Shown: positions 16,861 to 27,277, counted from the stretch's first letter. The stretch: 64,000 nt of DNA from Geobacter sp. (GCA_003490025.1 DNJC01000093.1:16011-80010); one strand, 5' to 3'. Notes: a model not told the origin generated them from the sequence alone. A program made the numbers and translations.

Positions 16861-17361
16861 ATGGCGACAAAGGAAAATCTTGCCGGGGCGTTCGCAGGGG
16901 AAAGCCAGGCGAACCGTAAATATCTCGCTTTCGCGAAAAAAGCAGAGCTCGAAGGGCTCCCGCAGGTAGCAAGGCTGTTCCGCGCGGCGGCACACGCGGA
17001 GACGGTGCATGCCCACGCCCACCTGAGGGCGATGGGTGGCATCAAGAGCACGCTGGAGAACCTCAAGGAAGCGATCGAGGGTGAAGGGTTCGAGTTCCAG
17101 AAAATGTACCCGCCGTTTCTGGAGGAGGCGAAGAGTGAAGGGCACCGCGCGGCCGAGGTTTCTTTCCGCAACGCGCTGGCGGTCGAAGAGGTGCATCACG
17201 ACCTGTACCAGAAGGCGCTTGCGGCTGCCGAGGGGGGCGCCGACCTTGCCGACCGGCCGCTGTACGTCTGCGAGATATGCGGCCACACCGTTTACGACGA
17301 CGCGCCTGACAAGTGCCAGGTATGCCAGGCCCCCAAGGCGCAGTTCACGCTGATCGCCTGA
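16861..17361 (+). CDS. rbr: Rubrerythrin
   Basis: Peroxide-reducing non-heme di-iron protein of anaerobes. 166 residues: ferritin-like four-helix domain with the iron ligands in FAGESQANRKYLAF, AAHAETVHA and VEEVHHDLY, and a C-terminal rubredoxin-like iron site CEICG ... CQVCQ. ATG at 16861 has AGGAGGAATGG in front; the in-frame region upstream is promoter. Single-gene unit with promoter and terminator. Confidence 0.94.
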   Translation: MATKENLAGAFAGESQANRKYLAFAKKAELEGLPQVARLFRAAAHAETVHAHAHLRAMGGIKSTLENLKEAIEGEGFEFQKMYPPFLEEAKSEGHRAAEVSFRNALAVEEVHHDLYQKALAAAEGGADLADRPLYVCEICGHTVYDDAPDKCQVCQAPKAQFTLIA

Positions 17362-17369
17362 AACGCACA

Positions 17370-17403
17370 GGGGCGCTGCCGGTAACGGCAGCGCCCCTTT
17401 TCC
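17370..17403 (+). terminator. Intrinsic terminator after rubrerythrin
   Basis: GGGGCGCTGCC / GGCAGCGCCCC, loop GGTAAC, then TTTTCC. Confidence 0.88.
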
Positions 17404-17469
17404 ATTCCCCTCATCCCCACCCCACCCCTCACTGCCGTTAAGTTAAGGAACTTGAACCCCCATCTATCT

Positions 17470-17612
17470 TGACAAAGCGGTCCCCGCCCCCGGAGGGGGA
17501 GGGTCAGGGAGGGGGAAGTAGGGGCGAATAATCATTCGCCCCTACTCCGGTTCTTCGCTGAAGCCGCAAGGCTCCCCCCTCCCAACCTCCCCCCGCTGGG
17601 GAGAGGGAGATG
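17470..17612. repeat. GC-rich repeats around a GTAGGGGCGAAT palindrome
   Basis: CCCCCGGAGGGGGAGGGTCA (17,488 region) and the opposed CTCCCCCCTCCCAACCTCCC (17,571 region) flank a full copy of the 28-bp palindrome with arms GTAGGGGCGAAT / ATTCGCCCCTAC at about 17,518-17,545. No gene between the rubrerythrin terminator and 17,621. Confidence 0.8.
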
Positions 17613-17620
17613 GCCGGACG

Positions 17621-18358
17621 CTACGGGTTCCTTATCGCCACCGTCCCCCTGGTGGACCAGTCGTTATGCCCACCCTCGATCACGTGAAAGACGGCGCCGG
17701 GCTTGCTGTCGGCCAGGGCCTTGGCATGCGCCGGCGGTATGATGTCGTCGTCTTTGGCCGCGAATATCTCCACCCTGCCCGGATACGCCTTCAGCGATGC
17801 CGTGTTGTCCCAGTTGTCCGCCAGGAAAATGCGGACCGGGAGGTAGGGAAAATGGTGCACCGCCACGCGCAAAAGGGTGTCGAACGGGACGACCAGCACG
17901 ATCTTCTCGGGAGGAACCGGCTCCATCGCCAGGACGCAGGCGGCGCCGCTCCCGATCGACTCCCCCGCCACGCAGACAGGTGTCTTGGGAAACCTCGCCC
18001 GCAGGTCCCGGTATCCCTGCCGCGCCGCCGCATCGAAGCTGTGGCGCGACGGGGTTCCCCGCCTGGCCCCATAGCCGGGATACTCCAGGATGAAGACGGC
18101 ATCCTCTTTCGAGAACGATGAAAGCGCATAGACCCGGTCGCTCGCCTGGCCGGCGTTGCCGTGCATCAACAGCCAGACGTTCTTCGGCGCAGCCACCTCG
18201 CGGGCATAACCGATCAACCCGCCGTCGTGACGCCACTCGCTCAGGCCGTTACTGTCGGCGTGATGGGTGGGGAAATACAGCAGCTGCCGTTGCCACGCCG
18301 CGGCGGCCAGCAGCAGCGCCACCAGGCATACCAGCAGTAGGATCATAATCCGTATCAT
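17621..18358 (-). CDS. Membrane-anchored alpha/beta hydrolase
   Basis: About 245 residues. One N-terminal hydrophobic segment (MIRIMILLLVCLVALLLAAA) anchors it, then an alpha/beta hydrolase fold: oxyanion HGNAGQ, nucleophile elbow GESIGSG, acid AAKDDDIIPPAHA, and His in EGGHND. The set resembles the YqiA/BEM46-like or serine aminopeptidase group; substrate unknown. Start at 18358 is chosen for the GGAAGAAGGCG site; TTG at 18379 is an alternative. The gene follows the broken kinase on the same strand. Confidence 0.75.
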   Translation of the reverse strand: MIRIMILLLVCLVALLLAAAAWQRQLLYFPTHHADSNGLSEWRHDGGLIGYAREVAAPKNVWLLMHGNAGQASDRVYALSSFSKEDAVFILEYPGYGARRGTPSRHSFDAAARQGYRDLRARFPKTPVCVAGESIGSGAACVLAMEPVPPEKIVLVVPFDTLLRVAVHHFPYLPVRIFLADNWDNTASLKAYPGRVEIFAAKDDDIIPPAHAKALADSKPGAVFHVIEGGHNDWSTRGTVAIRNP

Positions 18359-18395
18359 CGCCTTCTTCCATCGCTTCAAGAGAGCGGTTTCCCGC

Positions 18396-20132
18396 TCATG
18401 ACAGACAGAAATAGACGGTGGCGCCCTGGTCGACCACCCCGTGCGCCCATACCCGCCCCTGGTGGCGCTCGACGATCCGCTTCACCGTGGCAAGGCCGAT
18501 GCCGGTCCCCTCGAACTCCGCGCCGTGCAGCCGCTGGAAGGGGCCGAAGAGCTTGTCCTGGTAAGCCATGTCGAACCCCACCCCGTTATCGCGCACGAAG
18601 AAGATCTCCTGGTCTCCGGCGACCTCCCTGCCGACCTCGATCCTGGCGCGCTCGCGCGGAGCCGAGTATTTCCAGGCATTGCCGATCAGGTTCTCCAGCA
18701 TCTATCCCAGCAGCACCCGGTCGCCGTGCGCCTCCAGTCCCGGCTCTACGACCAGCTCGACGCGCCGCCCCGGCTCGGCCTCCCTGAATTTGCAGAGGAT
18801 GGCCGAGGCCAGCTCACTCAGTCCTACCGGAACCTTGTGCAGCTCAGACCTGGCGATGCGCGAGAGTTCCAGCAGGTCGTCGATGAGGCATCCCATCCTG
18901 CTGCTGGAATTGCGGATCCGGTCCAGGTATTGCCTCGCTTCCTCCGACAAATCCGTCCCGAAATCCTCGTCCAGTATGGCCGCGTAGCTGTTGATATGGC
19001 GCAGCGGTCCGCGCAGGTCGTGGGAGACCGAGTAGCTGAAGGATTCCTGCTCGCGCATGGCGCTCTCCAGGCGGGCGGTCCGCTCGGAAACGCGGCGCTC
19101 CAGTTCTTCGTTGAGCTTCCTCAGTTCCTCGCCGGTGCGGCGGCTCTCCGTGACGTCCCTGGAGATGCCGAAGATACCGATGATGTTCCCCTGGCTGTCG
19201 TGCAACGGCCCTTTTACCGCCTCGGAGATTATGGAGCGACCGTTGGCGGTAATAAGCTCGTTCTCGATGATCCTGGCTTCGTTCGAGTCGAGGATGGTCC
19301 GGTCAATTGTGCGGATGCGACGCGCAACTTCGGGAGGGAAGAGGAAAGTGTCGTCCCTACCCAGCACCTCCCCGACGCCCTTGCCGGTCAGTTCCTCGGC
19401 GCCCCTGTTGAACAGCAGGTAATTGCCTCCGATGTCCTTGACGAAAATGGCGTCGGTGCTCCCCTCGATGACGGCGTTCAGCAGTTCGCGGCTTTGCAGC
19501 AGGGACGCCTCCGCCTGAGCCCGCTCCGCGATGCTCATCTGCAGGTCTTCGTTCATGGCCACCAGACGCTTTTGCTCGTCGTGATAGCTTCTGAGGAGCA
19601 CCCAGATCATCAAAAAGCAGCAGAGGGCCGTCATGGTCATCCCTACAACCAGGTCCGCGGACCTGTAGTAGGAACTCTGGAAGGGGACCACCCACTCGGG
19701 TAAAAATTGTTCCGCTACCAGCAACAGGATCCAGTCGCCGATGGCGCAGGAGAGCAAAACCCAGCACGACCTGCCACGGAAAAAAATCTGTACATATAGC
19801 AAGATGCAAAAGAAGAAGAAGCTGACACTGCCATGGGAGCCGCCGTTTGGGAACCAGACCAGGTTCGTCAGGCCAAGGAACAGGAAGAACAGGGTGCGTA
19901 TCTGGTAACGCCCCCTGCATGCTTGCCTGAAGAGGAAGAAGGAGGCTGCACCGAACAGCGCAACATAGAGGTTGATTACCGGGGGAAGATGATTAAGTGA
20001 GTTGGCGGGAATGATCACCAGATACGAGATGAGCGTAGAGGCGAGACAGAGGACCCGGAAAAGGTCCAGCTCCATCCTTCCGTTTTCGTCCTTGAAGATA
20101 CACCTTCTGACTTTGAGGATGATAGAGTCCAT
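18396..20132 (-). pseudogene. PAS sensor histidine kinase interrupted by an amber codon
   Basis: One long kinase reading frame is cut by TAG at 18702-18704. The first part (476 codons) has about six N-terminal membrane segments, a signalling helix, a PAS domain (IFVKDIGGNYLLFNRGAEEL, then SRDVTESRRT) and a HisKA domain with the phosphorylation site SYSVSHDLRGPLRH. It ends GDRVLLG-stop. The second part (101 codons) opens at once with [13 protein letters not shown], the N box, and continues with DNGVGFDM and [14 protein letters not shown] to TAG is the simplest change. The ATG of the second part starts directly after the stop (TAGATG), so re-initiation could give two polypeptides. Confidence 0.85.
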
Positions 20133-20280
20133 GCGCTGGATGACTCCTCATGCGCGTAGCTTTGTAGGGCGGCAAAAAGGGAAAGAAACCAACTCCGTCC
20201 CAGAAAGATCGCTACGCTAGCACATGAGTATCACTTTATAAAGCTTTTTTTGCCTTGACTGTTCGAGGAGAAGGAAGAAC

Positions 20281-21096
20281 TCAGCTTGACCGGGGAAGAT
20301 CCACCTTCAGGTGCACGTACCAGTAGGCGGAGGCGACGAAGACCACGCCGCCGAGTATGTTGCCGATCGTGACGGGAAGGAGGTTGTCCAGGAAAAAGGT
20401 GGTCCAGGTGAGCGCGGGGGCGGTGCGGCCCAGCTCGCTCGACAGCAACAGGCCGGTCGGTATGTAGTACATGTTGGCGATGGAGTGCTCGAAGCCGCTG
20501 GCGACGAAGGCCATGATCGGCATGTAGCAGGCGAGGATCTTTCCCGTCACGTCCCGGGCCGCCGTGGCCATGAAGACGGCGAGGCAGACCAGCCAGTTGC
20601 AGAGGATGCCCCGGACCAGGGCGACGGCGAAGGGGAGCTGGCATTTCGCCGTGGCGATCCTGATGGCGTCTTCGGCGATCTTTCCGTTCATCCAGAGCTG
20701 CGACTCGAACATGAGCCCGGCGAAGAACAGGGACCCCGCCAGGTTCCCGACGATGACGATACCCCAGTTCTCAAGGAGCTTTCCCCAGGTGATCTCGCCG
20801 TGAAGCGCGGAGCTGGTCAGGAGGCTGTTGCCGGTGAAGAGCTCGGCGCCGCAGATGACGACGAGCATGAGGCCAAGGGAGAAGACGCTCCCCCCGAGAA
20901 GCGCGGCGATACCCTTGCCCAGGAGAGCGGCCGCGTCCTGGGTGACCACCGTGGCGAGTTGGGCGCCGAAGGCGATATAGAAGCCGGCAAGGAGGCTCAG
21001 CACCAGGGTGCGCAGCCGGGACTGGGTCAACACGCGCTTGCCGTTTTCGACGATGGTCTTCACCGTCTCAGCCGGTGTCAGGTACCGCTTTTCCAT
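20281..21096 (-). CDS. focA: Formate/nitrite transporter family channel
   Basis: FNT pentameric channel for formate, nitrite or similar small anions, six transmembrane helices. 271 residues from the ATG at 21096 (GGGAGCCTAC before it): MEKRYLTPAETVKTIVENGK, GFYIAFGAQLATVV, the family signature CGAELFTGNSLLTSSAL, a conserved His-containing block ASGFEHSIANMYYIP, and a GNILGGVVFVASAYWYVHL last helix. Formate rather than nitrite is only a guess from the organism; the symbol reflects closest family. Stands alone. Confidence 0.87.
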   Translation of the reverse strand: MEKRYLTPAETVKTIVENGKRVLTQSRLRTLVLSLLAGFYIAFGAQLATVVTQDAAALLGKGIAALLGGSVFSLGLMLVVICGAELFTGNSLLTSSALHGEITWGKLLENWGIVIVGNLAGSLFFAGLMFESQLWMNGKIAEDAIRIATAKCQLPFAVALVRGILCNWLVCLAVFMATAARDVTGKILACYMPIMAFVASGFEHSIANMYYIPTGLLLSSELGRTAPALTWTTFFLDNLLPVTIGNILGGVVFVASAYWYVHLKVDLPRSS

Positions 21097-21208
21097 GTAG
21101 GCTCCCGAGGTAACAGGCAATAATTAGATTAAAACGGGACGGGAATCAAGCGGAAACAAGGTGACCAGGCTCTCCCCTCCTCGACTCCCTCAAATGTGAA
21201 AGAATTTG

Positions 21209-21237
21209 TTGATCCATTATAATTAACAGGGTATAAT
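21209..21237 (+). promoter_or_regulatory. Sigma-70-like promoter for the DUF4410-like lipoprotein
   Basis: TTGATC (21209-21214), 17-base spacer, TATAAT (21232-21237), 36 bases before the ATG. Perfect -10 element. Confidence 0.7.
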
Positions 21238-21273
21238 TTTTGCCGTCGCAGGTCTTATGAGAGGAGATACACC

Positions 21274-21801
21274 ATGAGAAAGTTCATTGCCAGGTGCGCC
21301 GCTGCCGCCCTCGTGCTTTCCGTCGCTGCCTGCTCATCGATGCAGGTGAAAAAGGACGCAATCCCTCCCCGCTACACGACGGTCCTCGTGAAGCCCCTAA
21401 CCTTCAACGACATCTTCCTGCAGAAGGTGTCGGGGAACGAACAGGAGGAGTTTGAGCATGCAAAACCCGCACTGGCTAAGGCCTTCAACGAGAGCTTCAG
21501 CCAGGCACTCCCGGGCTCCGGTTCTGCGAGGCGTCTCCTTTTCGAGGGGACTCCAGACCAGGCGACCATCGTGCTCGAGGCCAAGGTTTCCCTGCTCGAC
21601 CCGGGCATTAAAAGGGTCCTGCGCGGCAGGGGCGTCGCCGTATGCAGCCTCATCGACGGCGGGACCGGCCGGCTCCTCGGCAGTTTCACGGTGACCCCCG
21701 AGGTGAACAGGCCGGACTGGCAGAGCGCCTCGGAGGTGATCGAGGCGCTGGTGCGGAGCATGGGAGCCGGCGCCGCGGCGCAGATGGCCCAGGCCAGGTA
21801 G
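21274..21801 (+). CDS. DUF4410-like lipoprotein
   Basis: 175 residues with signal MRKFIARCAAAALVLSVAAC (lipobox VAAC, Cys 20). The mature part resembles DUF4410 domains: YTTVLVKPLTFNDIFLQKVS, later TIVLEAKVSLLDPGIKRVLR and SLIDGGTGRLLGSFTVTPEV. Members are secreted or outer-membrane linked and of unknown function. GAGAGGAGATACACC in front of the ATG is strong. Its own promoter and terminator make it a single-gene unit between the transporter and sdh. Confidence 0.72.
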   Translation: MRKFIARCAAAALVLSVAACSSMQVKKDAIPPRYTTVLVKPLTFNDIFLQKVSGNEQEEFEHAKPALAKAFNESFSQALPGSGSARRLLFEGTPDQATIVLEAKVSLLDPGIKRVLRGRGVAVCSLIDGGTGRLLGSFTVTPEVNRPDWQSASEVIEALVRSMGAGAAAQMAQAR

Positions 21802-21834
21802 CGGCCCGGCCGCACGCATCCCCTCACAAAATAG

Positions 21835-21872
21835 AATCGGGGCGAGAGGTTACCCTCCCGCCCCGATTTCTT
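21835..21872. terminator. Intrinsic terminator shared by convergent genes
   Basis: Stem AATCGGGGCG / CGCCCCGATT with an inner AGAGG / CCTC extension, then TTCTTTT on the plus strand. It lies between the lipoprotein and sdhB and could serve both directions. Confidence 0.75.
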
Positions 21873-21892
21873 TTGTAACCCGCCTGTCCGTG

Positions 21893-22632
<740 letters not shown>

Positions 22633-22633
<1 letters not shown>

Positions 22634-24546
22634 TATTTATAACTCCTTACCGCCAGATGGACGTTCTCGAACGTCAACGGCTCCTTGTGCAGTTCGGGCT
22701 CCTTGTCGACACCTTTGAACTCCCACGCGCCAACGTAGCAGTAGTTCTCGTCGTCGCGCTTCGCCTCGCCGTCGGGCATCTGGTGCTCGACCCGGAAGTG
22801 GCCGCCGCAGGACTCGTTCCTGTGCAGGGCGTCCTTGGCCAGCAGTTCGCCGAACTCCAGGAAGTCCGCCACGCGGCCGGCGTTCTCCAGCTGCTGGTTG
22901 AGTTCCGCGCCGGAGCCGGTGACCTTGACGTTGCTCCAGAACTCCTCGCGCAGGACCGGGATCTTCTTGATGGCTTCCTTGAGGCTCTGCTCGCTCCTCG
23001 CCATGCCGACGTTTTCCCACATGATCTTGCCCAGCTCGCGGTGGAACTCGGAGACGGTCTTCTTGCCGTTGATGCTGAGGAGCTTGTTGTTGTAGCCCGT
23101 CACGTCCTCGATCGACTTCTTGCACTCGGGGTGGTCGGCCTTGACGCTCCCCGGCTTGATCTTGGCGAGGTAGTTGGCGATGGTGTAGGGGATGACGAAG
23201 TAACCGTCGGCCAGACCCTGCATCAGCGCGGAAGCACCCAGGCGGTTGGCGCCGTGGACGGAGAAGTTGGCCTCGCCCAGGACGAAGAGGCCCGGGACGT
23301 TGCTCTCGCAGTTGTAGTCGACCCAGAGACCGCCCATGGAGTAGTGCGGCGCCGGGTAGATGCGCATCGGGACCTTGTAGGCGTTCTCGTCGGTGATCTT
23401 CTCGTACATCTCGAAGAGGTTGCCGTAACGGGAGCGGATGGTGTCCTCGCCCAGACGCTTGATGGAGTCGGCGAAGTCGAGGTAGACGCCGCGTCCGCCC
23501 GGTCCGACGCCGCGGCTGTCGTCGCACTGCTCTTTGGCTGCGCGCGAGGCGATGTCGCGGGGAGCGAGGTTGCCGAAGGAGGGGTACTTCCTCTCCAGGT
23601 AGTAGTCGCGCTCCTCTTCCGGGATCTCCCCGGGAGCCCTGGTGTCACCCTTCTTCTTGGGCGCCCAGCAGCGCCCGTCGTTTCTGAGCGACTCGGACAT
23701 GAGGGTCAGTTTGGACTGGTGCTCGCCGGTCTGCGGGATGCAGGTCGGGTGGATCTGGGTGTAGCAGGGGTTGGCGAAGTAGGCCCCTTTCTTCACCGCG
23801 CGCCAGTTGGCGGTGACGGAGCACCCCATGGCGTTGGTGGAGAGGTAGAACACGTTCACGTAGCCGCCGGTGGCCAGAACGACCGCGTCACCCACGTGGG
23901 TGCGGATCTCGCCGGTGACCAGGTCGCGAATGGTGATCCCTTTCGCCTCGCCGTCGACCACCACGAGGTCGAGCATCTCGGTGCGGGCGAAGAGTTTCAC
24001 GCTGCCGGCCTTCACCTGGCGGGAGAGCGCGGAGTAGGCGCCCAGGAGGAGCTGCTGGCCGGTCTGGCCGCGGGCGAAGAAGGTACGGGAGACCTGGGCG
24101 CCGCCGAAGGAGCGGTTATCGAGGTAACCTGCGTAGTCGCGTGCGAAGGGGACGCCCTGTGCCACGCACTGGTCGATGATGTTGTTGGAGACCTGCGCCA
24201 GGCGCCACACGTCAGCCTCACGGGCGCGGAAGTCGCCACCCTTGATGGTGTCGTAGAACAGGCGGTAGATGCTGTCGCCGTCGTTCGGGTAGTTCTTCGC
24301 GGCGTTGATACCGCCCTGTGCGGCGATGGAGTGGGCGCGGCGTGCGCTGTCCTGGTAGCAGAAGGCTTCGACGTTGTAGCCGAGCTCGCCCAAGGAGGCT
24401 GCGGCTGCGCCACCGGCGAGGCCGGTACCGACAACGAGAATTTTGTATTTACGTTTGTTTGCGGGGTTCACCAGCTTCATGTCAAAGCGGTGTCTGTCCC
24501 ACGAGGTCTGAATCGGTCCTTTCGGACATTTTCCGTCGAGTATCAC
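22633..24546 (-). CDS. sdhA: Succinate dehydrogenase/fumarate reductase flavoprotein subunit
   Basis: Catalytic subunit with covalent FAD. 637 residues: Rossmann [20 protein letters not shown], the flavinylation-region [20 protein letters not shown], active-site [35 protein letters not shown], and the capping-domain [20 protein letters not shown]. The length and these blocks match the non-classical B. subtilis/Wolinella-like type. GTG start at 24546, with GGGGG in front. Middle gene of sdhC-A-B. Confidence 0.96.
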
Positions 24547-24555
24547 TTGAACCCC

Positions 24556-25221
24556 CTAAAGTTTCAATAAGCCAGCTAAGATGACGGCAGGAATCGAGAT
24601 GTATGCGACCATGAGGATGGCGGAGATGACCTTGCCGCCGGTAGCGTAGACCGGAATGGTCTTTTCGTTGTTCCAACCCATGGTCTGCAGGAAGCTCGGG
24701 ATGCCGTGGGAGAGGTGGAGGAACAGCATGACCATGGCGGCCATGTAGGTCACCGAGATCAGCCCGTGGCCGAAGCTGGTCACCACCATCTTGAACACGT
24801 CGACGCGGTTCGCCGCATCGAGGCCGACCACGATGTCCGGGGTGCCGTGGACGGTGAACTGCAGCAGGTGGTAGATGATGAACCCGGCGAGAAGCACGCC
24901 GGTCCAGATCATGTTCTCGGAGGCGAAGCTCTTCTTGAGGTTCCTCTTCACCGCGTAGGCGCCGGGGTTGGCGGCCTTGTTCTCCAGGGTCAGCATGACG
25001 CCGTAGCAGATGTGCACGGAGACGGCTGCCAGCATGAAGAGCCTGAAGGCCCAGACCAGCGGCGGCAGGTCGTGCAGGTGCTTCGCGTAGGCGTTGATCC
25101 CGTTGGGGCCGAAGAAGATGGTGGAGTTTCCGATCAGGTGGATGAGGACGAAGATGATCAGGAGCTGACCCGTGATCGACATCAAGATCTTTCTTCCCAC
25201 AGAGCTAGTTAAGATTCGCAT
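24556..25221 (-). CDS. sdhC: Succinate dehydrogenase/fumarate reductase cytochrome b subunit
   Basis: 221-residue membrane anchor with five hydrophobic helices, type B with two hemes b. Histidines in helices are candidate heme ligands: ILIHLIGNS-type VLIHLIGN, SVHICYGVM, IIYHLLQFTVHG and LFLHLSHGIPS. First gene of the operon; sdhA starts ten bases after its stop. The promoter should lie in the 0.5-kb region up to tgt. Confidence 0.93.
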   Translation of the reverse strand: MRILTSSVGRKILMSITGQLLIIFVLIHLIGNSTIFFGPNGINAYAKHLHDLPPLVWAFRLFMLAAVSVHICYGVMLTLENKAANPGAYAVKRNLKKSFASENMIWTGVLLAGFIIYHLLQFTVHGTPDIVVGLDAANRVDVFKMVVTSFGHGLISVTYMAAMVMLFLHLSHGIPSFLQTMGWNNEKTIPVYATGGKVISAILMVAYISIPAVILAGLLKL

Positions 25222-25733
25222 GTTTTTTGTCCCTTTGCGTTTGTTCGAGAATCAAGATGGGTTTATGTACAGCTTTGCGTACGCCGGAGGGGGCACAAGT
25301 CCCTGACACCCAGACGGGGTGGACTCGCGGTTTCCGCTCAGCATTTAAGGGGGGGCGCGCCAAGGGCTCATTTCATCTCTCCTTTAATATCGATGGTATA
25401 CCTGCAAACGAATGCGAGATAGAGACATGAATGGGAGGCTGGTACGGGCGCATATTAAATCCCGCTACTTCAAAATGCAACAGTTTTTTGTATACAGCAT
25501 ACAATTAATCTTCGGCTCCTCCCGCCGCCCCAGTATTGCCGCTGCGCAGCCGATACCGTATACATCGAAGGCAGGTAACGAGTTAGCTCCCCCCCCGGCG
25601 ACGGGACTTCGCCCGTTTACTCATCAGTAACCTTGTTTTGGAAAACCGCAGACCCCGTTGCTGTTGCATTTTGATCCCCGCTCTGCTAATTAGTTAGTGC
25701 CGTAAGGAAAAATACCCGAGAAACGGAAGGTTC
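25222..25733. other. Divergent control region between sdh operon and tgt
   Basis: No gene is visible. It contains GGTATACC near 25,395, an inverted repeat TTGTAT-ACAGC-ATACAA near 25,488-25,504, and CGATACCGTATACA at 25551-25564, all GTATAC-like. It also has a tiny open frame (25345-25371, minus) with AAAGGAG in front encoding MSPWRAPP. The palindromes are likely binding sites for a regulator of sdh and/or tgt; which one is unknown. Confidence 0.5.
25345..25371 (-). CDS. Possible 8-residue leader peptide ahead of sdhC
   Basis: AAAGGAGAGATGAA precedes ATG at 25369-25371; the frame reads MSPWRAPP then TAA. It lies about 125 bases upstream of sdhC on the same strand. A Pro-Pro-stop ending is a known ribosome-stalling context, so it could be a regulatory leader; equally it may be chance. 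Confidence 0.25.
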   Translation of the reverse strand: MSPWRAPP

Positions 25734-26840
25734 ATGATCTTTAAACTGCTCAAAAAGGACCCCAAGTCCGCTGCACGCCGCGGCGTCGTCAGCACCGCCC
25801 ACGGTGAGATACAAACGCCGATCTTTATGCCGGTCGCCACCCACGCCGCGATGAAGGCGATGACCCCGGCCCAGGTGCACGACACCGGCGCCCAGATCAT
25901 ACTCTCCAACACCTATCACCTCCACCTGCACCCGGGCGAGGCCCTGGTGCAAAAGGCGGGGGGGCTACACAAGTTCATGGGGTGGGACGGCCCGATACTG
26001 ACCGACTCCGGCGGTTTCCAGGTCTTCTCCCTCCCCAACAAGCGGATCACCGAGGAAGGCGCGTTCTTCCGGCACGAGGACACCGGAGAGGAGGTGTTCC
26101 TCGACCCGGCCAAGGCGATCGCCATCCAGGAGACGCTGGGCGCCGACATCATCATGAACTTCGACGAGTGCATCCCCTACCCCTGCGACAAGGGGTACGC
26201 GGAGCGCTCCACCGAGAAGACCATCCGCTGGGCCAAGCAGTGCATCGACGCGCACAAAAGGCCCGACCAGCACCTCTTCGGCATCGTGCAGGGAAGCGTC
26301 TACGAGGACCTGAGGAAGCGCTGCGCCAAGGCGCTGGTGAAGATGGATTTCCCCGGGTACGCCATAGGGGGAGTCTCGGTCGGCGAGGGACTGGAGCTGC
26401 TGAAGCAGGTGGTCGGCTACACGGCGCCGCATCTCCCCGAGGACAAGCCGCGCTACCTGATGGGTGTGGGGCTTCCCGAGGACATCTTCGAGAGCGTCGA
26501 GCGCGGCATCGACATGTTCGACTGCGTCATCCCGACCCGTTACGCGAGGAGCGCCACCCTGTTCACCAACCGCGGCAGAATCCGCCTCACCAACAAGAAC
26601 TACCGCCGCGATTTCTACCCGGTGGAGCCGAACTGCACCTGCTACACCTGCAGGAATTTCACCCGCGCCTACCTGCATCACCTCTTCACCTCCAACGAGG
26701 TGCTCTCGGCGATACTGGCGAGCATCCACAACGTCCACTTCTACCTGAACATGATGGCCGACATCAGGAAGTCGATCGAGGAGGGGCGCTTCATGGCGCA
26801 CAAAGAGGAGTTCCTCGCCTCCTACATGAAGGCGAAGTAA
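25734..26840 (+). CDS. tgt: Queuine tRNA-ribosyltransferase
   Basis: Swaps guanine-34 for preQ1 in tRNAs with GUN anticodons, a step of queuosine synthesis. 368 residues, TIM barrel: GEIQTPIFMPVATHAAMKAM, TDSGGFQVFSL, substrate Asp region MNFDECIPYP, nucleophile-region DMFDCVIPTRYARSATLFT, and zinc ligands CTCYTCRNFTRAYLHHL. QueH, for the last step, is encoded at 51.5 kb in the same window. ATG at 25734. Confidence 0.96.
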   Translation: MIFKLLKKDPKSAARRGVVSTAHGEIQTPIFMPVATHAAMKAMTPAQVHDTGAQIILSNTYHLHLHPGEALVQKAGGLHKFMGWDGPILTDSGGFQVFSLPNKRITEEGAFFRHEDTGEEVFLDPAKAIAIQETLGADIIMNFDECIPYPCDKGYAERSTEKTIRWAKQCIDAHKRPDQHLFGIVQGSVYEDLRKRCAKALVKMDFPGYAIGGVSVGEGLELLKQVVGYTAPHLPEDKPRYLMGVGLPEDIFESVERGIDMFDCVIPTRYARSATLFTNRGRIRLTNKNYRRDFYPVEPNCTCYTCRNFTRAYLHHLFTSNEVLSAILASIHNVHFYLNMMADIRKSIEEGRFMAHKEEFLASYMKAK

Positions 26841-26897
26841 CGGCGAAACCGTCTGGCAGGGATGAGGGATGAATCATCTTTCGTACCGGGAGCTGCA

Positions 26898-27251
26898 ATG
26901 ACTGCGAGTTTGTCGCGCACCATCTCGATTCTCTTGATCGCCATACTTCTGGGAGCATGCTCGAAGAGCGAGGCACCAGCGCCCGCTCCGAGAAAAGCGG
27001 GATTTCCGGAGGAGCTTACCGGAGAGCCCCTCTTCGCGCAGAGATGCCTTGAGTGCCACATGGTGCATGGGAAAGGGGGACGGGTCGGCCCGGATCTCTC
27101 CCTGGTCGGGGGCAAGCGGAACCGCGCCTTTCTGGAGCAGGTGATACGCGAGCCGTCCAAGGTCTACCCCGGCACCGTCATGCCCCCCAACGACACCTTG
27201 TCCACGAAACAGGTCGACTCGCTGGTCGACTACCTGGGCTCGCTCAAATAG
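26898..27251 (+). CDS. Monoheme c-type cytochrome lipoprotein
   Basis: 117 residues. Signal ISILLIAILLGACS with a clear lipobox (LLGAC, Cys about 21), a short APAPAP linker, then one cytochrome c domain: heme motif CLECH, conserved VGPDLSLVGGKR, and axial Met in PGTVMPP. Likely a small electron carrier facing the periplasm. GGGAGCTGCA precedes the ATG. Begins 57 bases after tgt and could share its transcript. Confidence 0.88.
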   Translation: MTASLSRTISILLIAILLGACSKSEAPAPAPRKAGFPEELTGEPLFAQRCLECHMVHGKGGRVGPDLSLVGGKRNRAFLEQVIREPSKVYPGTVMPPNDTLSTKQVDSLVDYLGSLK

Positions 27252-27277
27252 CTCCCGTCTTCATCAGACCCCTTTCA

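Noticed and set aside
22657..24570. Plus-strand frame of 637 codons opposite sdhA
   Set aside because: Exact mirror of the sdhA frame; no domain pattern and low-complexity composition.
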